Source: Lentzea albidocapillata subsp. violacea
GTDB taxonomy: Bacteria; Actinomycetota; Actinomycetes; Mycobacteriales; Pseudonocardiaceae
Direction of reading: 5' to 3'
DNA: 64,000 nt
Assembly (NCBI RefSeq): GCF_900100275.1
Contig: NZ_FNET01000004.1
Coordinates: forward strand, 124,001-188,000
Shown in pieces: positions 1-7,568 of this stretch. The notes beneath the pieces were generated by a model, which had not been told where the DNA came from, made no database searches, and saw only the letters and a program-made list of their open reading frames with translations. How positions within the stretch are numbered: position 1 is the first letter of the stretch; each line of letters opens with the position of its first letter. A program made the translations under genes and the position numbers.

Positions 1-905
1 TCGACGGCGTCGTCGGACAGGGGCGGCGGCGGGTCGCCGGCGGCCAGTGCGGCACGGGTCTTCTCGTACGTGGCCACGTTCTCCGCGCTGATCGTCGCGT
101 AGTCGCGGACGGGCAGACGCAGTCGCTCCACTTCGGACTGATGCCGCAGGTACCACGGCACGTACTCGGACGAGTGCTCGCTCGTCTCCGTCGGGTAGAA
201 ACCGAAGCGGCGGTACAGGTCGACGCGCACCCGCCGTGCCAGCCCCGGATCGGCCTCGATCGCGGCGTCGAGCGCCGGGTACAGGTCACGTCCCCCGTGC
301 TGCCACCGCAGGATCCACGCCTGGTGGTTCACGCCGGCGGAGAGGAAGTCCACCTCGTCGTGCGGCACGCCGACCAACGCGCTGAGGTCGTGGATGGTCC
401 AGTGCACCGAGTGGCACAGCCCTGCCACCTTGAGCCGGGGCGCGACGGTCGTGAGGTACTGGATGTTCATGGCCATCGGGTTGGTGTAGTTCAGCAGCCA
501 GGCATCCGGGCAGACGGCGAGCACGTCCGCCGCGAGCCCGTCCAGGAACGGGAACGTCCGCAGCCCGCGGAAGATCCCGCCGATCCCCAGGGTGTCGCCG
601 ATGGTCTGACGCAGGCCGAACGACTCCGGCACGTCGAAGTCGGTCAGCGTCGCCGCGTGGCCGCCGATCGCGACCATGTTGACCACGACGTCGGCGCCCT
701 CCAACGCTTCCCGGCGCGACAGCGAGGTGCGGACGTGCGCTCCGCCGGCCAGCCGGGCCAGTGCCGCCGCGACCTCCAGCCGTCCGGCGTCGATGTCGTG
801 CAGCGAGATGGCGACGCCGGCCAGTTCCGGGAACGACAGCACGTCGCGCAGGAGCTGCCGGGTGAACTCGACGGAACCCGCGCCCACGAAGGCGATGGTG
901 ACCAT
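1..905 (-). CDS. GH4-family alpha-galactosidase-like glycosidase (C-terminus outside window)
   Basis: The gene reads from an ATG at 903-905 leftward off the window edge, so about 301 N-terminal residues are visible and the C-terminus is missing. It opens with an NAD-binding nucleotide fold (TIAFVGAGSVEFTRQL). Further in are DTLGIGGIFRGLR, the family 4 hallmark LLNYTNPMAMN, and GLCHS, whose Cys and His are metal-ligand positions in GH4 enzymes. GH4 enzymes hydrolyse glycosides by an NAD+ and Mn2+-dependent oxidation/elimination mechanism, usually in the cytoplasm. The NYTNPM and GLCHS wording is closest to the alpha-galactosidase (MelA/AgaA-like) branch. It starts 3 bp after the aldolase stop and is the last visible gene of the operon, so it probably releases galactose- or galactosamine-type residues from imported oligosaccharides. 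The exact substrate is inference. Confidence 0.85.
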   Translation of the reverse strand, partial: MVTIAFVGAGSVEFTRQLLRDVLSFPELAGVAISLHDIDAGRLEVAAALARLAGGAHVRTSLSRREALEGADVVVNMVAIGGHAATLTDFDVPESFGLRQTIGDTLGIGGIFRGLRTFPFLDGLAADVLAVCPDAWLLNYTNPMAMNIQYLTTVAPRLKVAGLCHSVHWTIHDLSALVGVPHDEVDFLSAGVNHQAWILRWQHGGRDLYPALDAAIEADPGLARRVRVDLYRRFGFYPTETSEHSSEYVPWYLRHQSEVERLRLPVRDYATISAENVATYEKTRAALAAGDPPPPLSDDAV

Positions 906-908
906 GGA

Positions 909-1730
909 TCAGCCTTTCAGTACGCGGATGAGCCGGGCGGCCTCGGCGGACACGGCCTCACGTCCGGCGCCGAGGTAGCGCCGGGGATCGACGAGAGCGG
1001 GGTCGTCGTCGAGTGCGGTCCGCACGCCGGCGGTGAAGTGCTTGTTGAGCTGCGTGGCTATGTTGATCTTCCACATCCCCGCTCGTACGGCCGCCGCGAG
1101 GTTCTCGTCGGCGACACCGGACGACCCGTGCAGCACCAACGGCACCGGCACGGCCTTGTGCAGCAACGCGATCAGCTCGAAGTCCAGCTGGGCGTCGCGG
1201 CTCAGCATCGCGTGCGACGAGCCCACGGCGACGGCGAGGAAGTCCACCGCTGTCGCCTCCACGTACGCGGCGGCGTCGTCCGGGTCGGTGCGCGCGCCCG
1301 GTGCGTGCACGCCGTCCTTGCCGCCGATCTCACCGAGCTCCGCCTCGACGCCGACACCGGCCTCGTGACACCAGCGCACGACCTCCGCCGTGCGGGCCAC
1401 GTTCTCGTCGTGCGGCAACGCGGAGGCGTCGAACATCACCGACCCGAACCCGAGCTCGACGGCCTCGCGCACCAGTTCCTCCGAGGTGGCGTGGTCGAGG
1501 TGCACCGCGATCGGCGTGGTCGCCGCGGCGGCGACGGAGAGCACGGCGGCACCGATCGGGCGCAGAGAACCGTGGTAGCGCACGGCGTTCTGGCTGATCT
1601 GCAGCACGACGGGTGCTCCGGTCTCCTCGGCCGCGGCGGCGATCGCCTCGGCGTGCTCGACCTGGATCACGTTGAACGCGGGCACCGGCGCGGGTCCGCC
1701 GACCATCTCGCGAAGTTTCCCCAAGGGCAT
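909..1730 (-). CDS. class II fructose/tagatose-bisphosphate aldolase
   Basis: 273 residues, the normal length for the short class II aldolases (GatY/KbaY/FbaA type). The Zn2+ chemistry is visible: HLDHA at residues 77-81 (catalytic Asp79 and Zn-ligand His80), EAELGEIGGKDG at 129-140, His173 in GSSHA, His201 in LHGSSG, and the phosphate-binding KINIAT at 221-226. The enzyme cleaves a ketose-1,6-bisphosphate to dihydroxyacetone phosphate and glyceraldehyde 3-phosphate. It lies 3 bp downstream of a PfkB-type kinase and in an operon with an SIS isomerase, so tagatose-1,6-bisphosphate is the likely substrate. Fructose-1,6-bisphosphate cannot be excluded from sequence alone. Confidence 0.9.
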   Translation of the reverse strand: MPLGKLREMVGGPAPVPAFNVIQVEHAEAIAAAAEETGAPVVLQISQNAVRYHGSLRPIGAAVLSVAAAATTPIAVHLDHATSEELVREAVELGFGSVMFDASALPHDENVARTAEVVRWCHEAGVGVEAELGEIGGKDGVHAPGARTDPDDAAAYVEATAVDFLAVAVGSSHAMLSRDAQLDFELIALLHKAVPVPLVLHGSSGVADENLAAAVRAGMWKINIATQLNKHFTAGVRTALDDDPALVDPRRYLGAGREAVSAEAARLIRVLKG

Positions 1731-1733
1731 GTT

Positions 1734-2621
1734 CTAGTCCTCTGGAACTGGTCTGGGCGTGACGTCCGCCCGGTGCTGGTCGTAGAAGGCGCGGTCGAAG
1801 TCGCCGGCGAGCGGGGCACGTACCGCCGCCGCCGACAACGCCACCGCCTCGGCGAGACGCTCCGGCCACGGCAGGTGCCACCCGGCGACCAGCGCGGCGA
1901 CGGCGGCGTCACCGGCGCCGGTCGGGTTCCCGGTGATCACCTCGGGCGGAGCCGCCGACCACACGCCGTCGGCGGTATGGGCGGTCATCCCGCGCGGGCC
2001 GTCGGACACAAGTGCCGCCGTGGCACCGAGAGCGAGCGGATCGTCCACTTCGGACGCTGTCGCGAGCTCGCCGCGGTTCGGGGTGATGACGGCGGGCCCG
2101 GCGGCGGCTCCGAGAGCCAGCGCCGGTCCGTCCGCGTCCAGCACCACCGGCACGGGCGCGGCGCGCACGAGCGTCGCGTAGGCGTCGTCCGGGAGCCCTT
2201 GCGGCAGTGAACCGGACAGCACCACGACGTCGGCGTTCGCGACGAGTTCCGCGTAGTGGGCCAGGAAGCCCGACCACTCCTCGGGTGTGACGACCGGTCC
2301 CGGTTCGGCGAAGAGCGTCGCCTGACCGGAATCGGCCACGACGGTGACCGTGCGCCGGGTCTCCCCCGCGATCGGGAACATCGCGTGCGGCACATCGGAT
2401 CGGCTCAGGTCCTCCCGCAGCATCGCACCCGCCGATCCGCCCGCGAAACCGGTCGCGAGCACCGGCACGCCCAGCGCCAGCAGCATTCGCGCCACGTTGA
2501 CGCCCTTGCCACCCGCGCGCACGGCCACGCCGGAGACGCGGTGCGTGTCGCCCGGCACGAGCGCGCCGACGCGGTAGGTGACGTCGAGCGCCGCGTTGAG
2601 GGTGACGGTCAACGCCCTCAC
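1734..2621 (-). CDS. PfkB-family sugar-phosphate kinase (tagatose-6-P / fructose-1-P kinase type)
   Basis: 295 residues from a GTG at 2619-2621 that overlaps the stop of the upstream SIS gene (GTGA). It shows the opening TLNAALDVTY, the glycine motif GGKG at 37-40, and the second PfkB signature GNPTGAGDAA at 231-240 with catalytic-base Asp238. These features match the LacC/FruK/PfkB-2 subgroup that phosphorylates a ketohexose phosphate at the opposite end. Between an AgaS-like isomerase and a bisphosphate aldolase, the fitting reaction is tagatose-6-P to tagatose-1,6-bisphosphate. The open frame continues about 750 bp further upstream, but that part lies over the SIS gene and has no kinase similarity, so the GTG was chosen. 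Confidence 0.88.
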   Translation of the reverse strand: MRALTVTLNAALDVTYRVGALVPGDTHRVSGVAVRAGGKGVNVARMLLALGVPVLATGFAGGSAGAMLREDLSRSDVPHAMFPIAGETRRTVTVVADSGQATLFAEPGPVVTPEEWSGFLAHYAELVANADVVVLSGSLPQGLPDDAYATLVRAAPVPVVLDADGPALALGAAAGPAVITPNRGELATASEVDDPLALGATAALVSDGPRGMTAHTADGVWSAAPPEVITGNPTGAGDAAVAALVAGWHLPWPERLAEAVALSAAAVRAPLAGDFDRAFYDQHRADVTPRPVPED

Positions 2622-3529
2622 GGCGTGCCGTTCAGGATCACCGACCGGGTGAGGTTGCGCGGGGTGTCGGGGGCGAGTCCGCGCAGCAGCGCCACTTCCA
2701 CGGCGAGCCTGTGCACGGCGACGAGTTCGGCGAGTGGGTCGCGATCCCGGGCGATCCACCGGCCACCCGCCCCGGCGACGTCGAGGCCGAGGCCCTCTGG
2801 AGGGGTGCCGAGCACCCAGACCAGCGAGCTCTCGTCGGTGATGGCGATCGGCCCGTGCCGGTACTCGGCGGCCGGGTAGGACTCGGCCCAGCTCAGTGAC
2901 GCCTCCCGCATCTTGAGCGCCGCTTCGGCGGCGAGACCGGTCGTCCAGGGCGCGCCGCCGAGGAACGTGAACTGGTTGCGCTCCACCAGGTCCGCGCCCA
3001 GCGGTTCGGCCAGGGCCTGCTCCGCGTCGAGGATCGCGCGGTCGAGCCGTTCGCCCAGATGAGCGCGCAGCAGCACGAGCGCGGTGGTGGCGAACCGCGT
3101 CTGCACGACCGAGCGCTCGTCGGCGAACTCCAGCGCGACCACGTGATCGGCCAGCTCGGTCACCGGGGTGCCGGGGGTGCCGACGATGGCCGTCGACGGC
3201 ACGGTCAGCCGCCGCAGCACGTCGATCACCTCGGTGGTGGTGCCCGACCGGGTCAGCGCCACGACCCGGTCGTAGGTGCGGCCGAACGGGAACTCGGACG
3301 CGGCGAACGCGTCGGTCTCCCCCAGCCCCGCGTCCTCGCGCAGCCGGGCGTAGGCCTGGGCCATGAACCACGACGTGCCGCAGCCGACGACCGCGACGCG
3401 TTCGCCGTGCGCGGGAAGTGCGGCCACGACGCCAGGTTCGGTGGCGAGGGCGACCGCCCGGCGCCAGCAGGCCGGCTGGGACGCGATCTCGGCCGTGGTG
3501 TGCGGCTGCGCGGCGGAGGTGCTGTACAT
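2618..3529 (-). CDS. SIS-domain sugar-phosphate isomerase/deaminase (AgaS-like)
   Basis: 303 residues. The ATG at 3527-3529 has a good Shine-Dalgarno (AAAGGAA) about 8 nt upstream. Two SIS (sugar isomerase) domains are visible: the first holds VVGCGTSWFMAQAY (residues 47-60) and the phosphate-binding SGTTTE (95-100), and the second holds EAALKMREASLSWAESYPAAEYRHGP. That second block is the substrate-site region shared by GlmS-, FrlB- and AgaS-type enzymes. In aga operons AgaS converts galactosamine-6-phosphate to tagatose-6-phosphate plus ammonia. The kinase-aldolase partners directly downstream support that role, but a glucosamine- or fructosamine-6-P deglycase is possible. Confidence 0.8.
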   Translation of the reverse strand: MYSTSAAQPHTTAEIASQPACWRRAVALATEPGVVAALPAHGERVAVVGCGTSWFMAQAYARLREDAGLGETDAFAASEFPFGRTYDRVVALTRSGTTTEVIDVLRRLTVPSTAIVGTPGTPVTELADHVVALEFADERSVVQTRFATTALVLLRAHLGERLDRAILDAEQALAEPLGADLVERNQFTFLGGAPWTTGLAAEAALKMREASLSWAESYPAAEYRHGPIAITDESSLVWVLGTPPEGLGLDVAGAGGRWIARDRDPLAELVAVHRLAVEVALLRGLAPDTPRNLTRSVILNGTP

Positions 3530-3552
3530 GGCGGATTCCTTTGGTTGTTCAG

Positions 3553-4359
3553 TCACTTGATGCCCGCTGCGGCCACCGACCGCACGAAGAACCGCTGGGC
3601 GAAGAAGAAGACGAGCAGGACGGGCAGCTGGCTGAGCACCGTGCCGGCCATGAGCTTCGGCCAGTTCGTGGTGTGCGCGCCCTGGAAGCTCTGCAGTCCC
3701 AGTTGGACGGTCATGGTGTCCGGGCTCTGCACGACGATGAGCGGCCACAGGAAGTCGTTCCAGGTCTGCAGGAACGTGAGCACCGCGAGGGTCGCGAGCG
3801 TGGGCCGCATCAACGGCAGCAGCACCTGCAGCAGGGTCCGCAGCCTGCTCGCCCCGTCGATCCGCGCGGCCTCCTCCAGCTCGCGGGGCAGCGTGGTGAA
3901 GAACTGCCGCATCAGGAACACACCGAACGCGGTGGCCAGGTTGGGAGCGATCAGCGCGCCGAGCGTGTCGACCAGTCCCAGCGACCGCATCATGATCAGC
4001 AACGGCAGCATGACGATCTGGAACGGCACCATCAGCGTCGCCAGCATCAGGAAGAACGCGACCCTGCCGCCGAAGAACCGGATGCGCGCGAAGGCGTACC
4101 CCGCCAGCGAGCAGAGCAGCAGGTTGCCGGCCACGCAGACGGCGGAGACGACGAAGCTGTTGACCAGCCACGAACCCAGTGGCGCGTCCCGCATCGCCGC
4201 GAGGTAGTTCTCCCACTCGATCCCGCTGGGCAGGCCGGGAGGGAACCGCCGCGACTCCTGCTGGGTGGACACCGACACCAGCAGCATCCAGACCAGCGGC
4301 GTGACCATCACGGCGGAGAGCGGTAACAGGACCAGGTGCAGTGCGCTGGGCCTTCTCAT
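3553..4359 (-). CDS. carbohydrate ABC transporter permease, MalG/CUT1 type
   Basis: 268 residues with about six membrane segments and the cytoplasmic EAA loop EEAARIDGASRLRTLLQVLLPL, which docks onto the ATPase. The length and the late EAA position fit the MalG/LacG half of CUT1 importers. The ATG at 4357-4359 overlaps the stop of the preceding permease (ATGA), indicating translational coupling. It is followed after 23 bp by the SIS gene. No ATP-binding subunit is encoded in this operon. Confidence 0.92.
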   Translation of the reverse strand: MRRPSALHLVLLPLSAVMVTPLVWMLLVSVSTQQESRRFPPGLPSGIEWENYLAAMRDAPLGSWLVNSFVVSAVCVAGNLLLCSLAGYAFARIRFFGGRVAFFLMLATLMVPFQIVMLPLLIMMRSLGLVDTLGALIAPNLATAFGVFLMRQFFTTLPRELEEAARIDGASRLRTLLQVLLPLMRPTLATLAVLTFLQTWNDFLWPLIVVQSPDTMTVQLGLQSFQGAHTTNWPKLMAGTVLSQLPVLLVFFFAQRFFVRSVAAAGIK

Positions 4360-5243
4360 CGAACCTCGTAGTGGGACCGGCGGTTGAACCGCAGCTGCAG
4401 GAGGGTGAAGGCGGCGATCAGCACGAAGACGGCGCAGCCGATGGCCGCCGCGTAGCCGCCGTCGAAGCTCACGAAGGCCTCGTTGTAGAGGTGGTAGACG
4501 AGCACGGTCGTCGCGCGCAGCGGCCCGCCCTTGGTCGTCACGTACACGGCGTCGAAGAGCTGCAGGCCGTTGATCGTGAGCCACACCAGCAGGAAGCCGG
4601 TAGCGGGTGACACCAGCGGCAGCTCGACGTGCCAGAACGACCGGACGCGACCACAACCGTCCAAAGAGGACGCCTCGATCAGGTCCCTCGGCACGTTCTG
4701 CAGCGCCGCCAGGTAGATGATGACCGCGAACCCGAGCCAGCCCCACACCGTCATCGCCACCACGGCGAACAGGGCCTGGCCGGGATCGGCGAAGAAGCCC
4801 TGCTTCGGCAGGCCTGCGGCGTCCAGCGCCGCGTTGACCAGCCCGAACTGCGGGTTCGCCAGCCAGCTGAACATGATGCCGGTCGCGACCGTCGAGGTCA
4901 CCAGCGGCACGGACACGGCGAGCCGGTACAGCACGACGCCGCGGATCCGCTGGTTCAGCATCACCGCGATCGGCAACGCGAGTGCGAGCGTGACCGGCAC
5001 GAACAGCGCGACGTAGACGATCGTGCGGCGGGCGGCGTCCCAGAACAGCGGGTCGGCGACGAGCTTCGCGTAGTTGTCGCCACCCGCGAACGTCCCGGGT
5101 GAGGTGAGGTCGGTGTGCTGGAAGGAAAGCACGAACGACCACACGACGGGCACGAGCCCGAACACCCCGATCAGCACCACGGCGGGGGCGGCGAACCCCC
5201 ACCCGGCCGCGTGGTCGGCGAGCCTGCGCCGGTCGAGCGTCAT
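4356..5243 (-). CDS. carbohydrate ABC transporter permease, MalF/CUT1 type
   Basis: 295 residues with six predicted membrane helices. An EAA-type loop, IEASSLDGCGRVRSFWHVELPL, precedes the last two helices. It pairs with the MalG-type permease immediately downstream. The ATG at 5241-5243 overlaps the binding-protein stop (ATGA). The EAA motif carries Ser for the usual Ala and a Cys (DGCGR) where most have Ala. This is a small deviation and there is no sign of inactivation. Confidence 0.92.
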   Translation of the reverse strand: MTLDRRRLADHAAGWGFAAPAVVLIGVFGLVPVVWSFVLSFQHTDLTSPGTFAGGDNYAKLVADPLFWDAARRTIVYVALFVPVTLALALPIAVMLNQRIRGVVLYRLAVSVPLVTSTVATGIMFSWLANPQFGLVNAALDAAGLPKQGFFADPGQALFAVVAMTVWGWLGFAVIIYLAALQNVPRDLIEASSLDGCGRVRSFWHVELPLVSPATGFLLVWLTINGLQLFDAVYVTTKGGPLRATTVLVYHLYNEAFVSFDGGYAAAIGCAVFVLIAAFTLLQLRFNRRSHYEVR

Positions 5244-6508
5244 GAGCCCGCCAGCGCCTGGTCGACCTCGCCGCGGGCCTGGTCGAGCGCGGCCCGGGGT
5301 TCGGCCGCGCCGAGCAGGACCGACTGCACGGCGGTGCCCAGCACCTGCGAGATCTTCGGGTACTGCGGGATGTTCGGCCGGGACTTCGTCACGTTCTTCG
5401 CGAGGTTGTCGACGAACACCTTGGTGCCGGGGTACCTGGTCTCGAACTCGGCGTAGCCGGAGAGGTCCACTTCGGACTGCCGGATCGGCAGGTGACCGGT
5501 CTCCATCGCGAACTCGAGGTGGATCTCCGCGGAGAGCAGCCACTTCAGGAACGGCAGGGCGTTCGCGCGACCGTTCTCACCGAACACGACGAACGTGTCC
5601 GGGCCCGCGATCGTCGCGTGCGTGACCTTGCCCGGCAGGATCTGCACGCCGTACGACACGTCCTCGTTGATCGATCCGAGGTCCCACGGCCCGGTCCACA
5701 GCATGCCGATCCGGCCCGAGTTGAAGAGGTTGAGGTACTGCTGGTCGCCCGCGTCCAGGTACACCGACTTGTCCGTGACGGCCATGTCGCGCAACAGCTG
5801 CATGGCCTGCATGCCGGCGTCCGAGGCGAACGCGGCCTTCTTCCCGTCCGCGGACAACAGGTCGCCACCCGCCTGCCAGAGCAGCGCTAGGAACCGCCAC
5901 ACCGTGTCCTCGGTGCCGTCGTTGACGTACGCCCAGCCGAACCGGCCGTCACCGCTGAGTTTCCGCGCGGCCGACCGGAAGTCCTCCCAGGTCCACGACT
6001 CGGTGGGGTGGGCGATCTTCGCCTCGTCGAACAGTTTCTTGTTGTAGACGAGCGAGAGGTTGTCGACGAGCGCGGGAACGCCGTAGATCCTGCCATCGAC
6101 CGTGGCGGCCTCGCGGCCCGCCGGGAAGAGGTCGTCCCAGTCGAACGCCGCGTCGCCGCGCAGCAGGTCGGTGAGGTCCTGCGTCTGCGGGCGGCCGGTG
6201 AGCCCGGTGATCGAGGAGCCGTACTGGTAGGCGACCTCCGGCGGGTTGCCCGACGCGAACGACGCCAGCGTCTTCTGCAGCGCGTTGTCGTTGCCACCGT
6301 TGAACACCAGCTCGACCTGCTGGCCGGGATGCGTGGTGTTCCAGCGCGCGGCGAGCTTGTCGAACGCGGCGGCCTCCCTGTCGGTGTAGCCGTGCCACAC
6401 CTTCACCTTGCCGTCGCCGCCGGAGCCCGTTCCGCAGGCCGCCGTCATGACGAGTGCGGCGCCCATCGTCAGCACCGTCCGGCGACTCAGCCCTCTGCCG
6501 TGTGCCAT
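5240..6508 (-). CDS. extracellular sugar-binding lipoprotein of CUT1 ABC importer
   Basis: 422 residues. The N-terminus carries twin arginines (LSRRTVLTMG) followed by a hydrophobic stretch and a lipobox ending at Cys25 (TAAC), so it is probably a Tat-exported lipoprotein anchored outside the membrane. The body is a family 1 solute-binding protein: VKVWHGYTDREAAAFDKL, YGVPALVDNLSLVYNKKLF, and LNLFNSGRIGMLWTGPWDLG. It is the first gene of the operon running left from here and would deliver oligosaccharide to the two permeases. With the divergent GH114 enzyme the ligand may be a galactosamine oligomer, which is inference. Confidence 0.92.
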   Translation of the reverse strand: MAHGRGLSRRTVLTMGAALVMTAACGTGSGGDGKVKVWHGYTDREAAAFDKLAARWNTTHPGQQVELVFNGGNDNALQKTLASFASGNPPEVAYQYGSSITGLTGRPQTQDLTDLLRGDAAFDWDDLFPAGREAATVDGRIYGVPALVDNLSLVYNKKLFDEAKIAHPTESWTWEDFRSAARKLSGDGRFGWAYVNDGTEDTVWRFLALLWQAGGDLLSADGKKAAFASDAGMQAMQLLRDMAVTDKSVYLDAGDQQYLNLFNSGRIGMLWTGPWDLGSINEDVSYGVQILPGKVTHATIAGPDTFVVFGENGRANALPFLKWLLSAEIHLEFAMETGHLPIRQSEVDLSGYAEFETRYPGTKVFVDNLAKNVTKSRPNIPQYPKISQVLGTAVQSVLLGAAEPRAALDQARGEVDQALAGS

Positions 6509-6673
6509 GTCGACTCCTCAGGGGTGGGTGTGGTCGGGGACCCTAAGCGGAAATCGCTCAAACAAGCAAGCATTCTGACCGATTGAGATTGCTTTCTGGC
6601 CTTGAAGGCGCCTTTTCGCTACAGTCGCTCAGACCCAATCACCGCTCGTGAGCGATCAAGGAGTCTGGCGCTG
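6509..6673. promoter_or_regulatory. divergent promoter region with repeated TCGCTCA elements
   Basis: This 165-bp gap separates the sugar operon (leftward) from the GH114 gene (rightward) and must hold both promoters. The word TCGCTCA occurs at 6554-6560 and 6625-6631, and inverted (TGAGCGA) at 6649-6655. The GH114 Shine-Dalgarno AAGGAG lies at 6659-6664. Repeated elements on both promoter sides suggest one shared regulator, but none is encoded next to them in the window. The operator call is inference. Confidence 0.4.
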
Positions 6674-7522
6674 ATGACCTTCCCTGCGCGCGCCCTCACC
6701 GGAACCGCCCTCGCCGCACTCGCCCTCGCGGCCTGCGTCACCGGGCCACTGGCCTCGTCCAGTCAGGCCGGCGATATCTCGGCCGCGGCCGTCGAGCTGC
6801 CCCCTGCCGGCGCGGTGCTCGACTACCAGCTCGGTGCCGCGTACACGCCACCGCAGGGCGTGACCCTGGTGACCCGCGACAGCACCGCCTCACCCGCCGC
6901 CGGCGTCTACAACATCTGCTACGTCAACGGGTTCCAGACCCAGCCCGCGGACCGCGACGTCTGGCTGAACCAGCGCGGCCACCTGGTGCTCAAGGACTCG
7001 TCCGGACAGCCGATCATCGACCCGAACTGGCCGGACGAGTTCCTGCTCGACACGTCGACCGCCGCGAAGCGGACCGAGCTCGCCTCGATCATCGGCCGCA
7101 CCCTCGACCAGTGCGCCGCCAAGGGATTCAAGGCCGTCGAGGTGGACAACCTCGACTCCTACCTGCGTTCCCGCGGCAAACTGAGCGTCGACAACAACCT
7201 CGCCTACGCGAAGCTGCTCGCCGACCGCACGCACGCCAAGGGCCTGGCGATCGGCCAGAAGAACTCCGCCGAAGAGGCCGCCCGCGGACGCTCCGAAGTC
7301 GGCTTCGACTTCGCGGTCTCCGAGGAGTGCCACCGGTGGGAGGAGTGTTCGTCCTACTCGGACGTGTACGGCTCACACGTGATGGACATCGAGTACACCG
7401 ATGACCTGCGCGGCACGTTCGAGGACGTGTGCAACGACCCGGACACCCCGGCCACCACGACGTTGCGCGACCGCTACCTCGTCGGGCCCGGCCAGTCCGA
7501 GTACGCGTTCGACCACTGCTGA
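6674..7522 (+). CDS. GH114 endo-alpha-1,4-polygalactosaminidase-like lipoprotein
   Basis: 282 residues from the ATG at 6674, with AAGGAG 9 nt upstream. An in-frame ATG at 6602 is too far from this site. The signal peptide ends in a lipobox with Cys21 (LALAAC), so the protein is secreted and lipid-anchored. The mature part has the GH114 (TM1410-like barrel) pattern: DYQLGAAYTPPQGV, YNICYVNGFQT, FLLDTSTAAKRTELASII, and the acidic strand AVEVDNLDSY around 154-163 carrying the probable catalytic acids. Founding members hydrolyse alpha-1,4-polygalactosamine, a fungal or bacterial exopolymer. It is transcribed divergently from an uptake/catabolism operon of aga type, which fits extracellular depolymerisation before import. 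Confidence 0.85.
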   Translation: MTFPARALTGTALAALALAACVTGPLASSSQAGDISAAAVELPPAGAVLDYQLGAAYTPPQGVTLVTRDSTASPAAGVYNICYVNGFQTQPADRDVWLNQRGHLVLKDSSGQPIIDPNWPDEFLLDTSTAAKRTELASIIGRTLDQCAAKGFKAVEVDNLDSYLRSRGKLSVDNNLAYAKLLADRTHAKGLAIGQKNSAEEAARGRSEVGFDFAVSEECHRWEECSSYSDVYGSHVMDIEYTDDLRGTFEDVCNDPDTPATTTLRDRYLVGPGQSEYAFDHC

Positions 7523-7527
7523 CGGGA

Positions 7528-7557
7528 CCGGGGTGGCGGTGCGCGCCGCCACCCCGG
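7528..7557. terminator. bidirectional hairpin between convergent genes
   Basis: A perfect 12-bp stem (CCGGGGTGGCGG / CCGCCACCCCGG) with a 6-nt loop lies between the GH114 stop (7522) and the esterase stop (7569). It lacks a U-tract, as is common for actinobacterial terminators, and would work in both directions. Confidence 0.75.
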
Positions 7558-7568
7558 AGCTCAGCCGG

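Noticed and set aside
141..2210. 689-codon plus-strand open frame over the GH4, aldolase and kinase genes
   Set aside because: It has no recognisable domain and is antisense to three clear enzymes.
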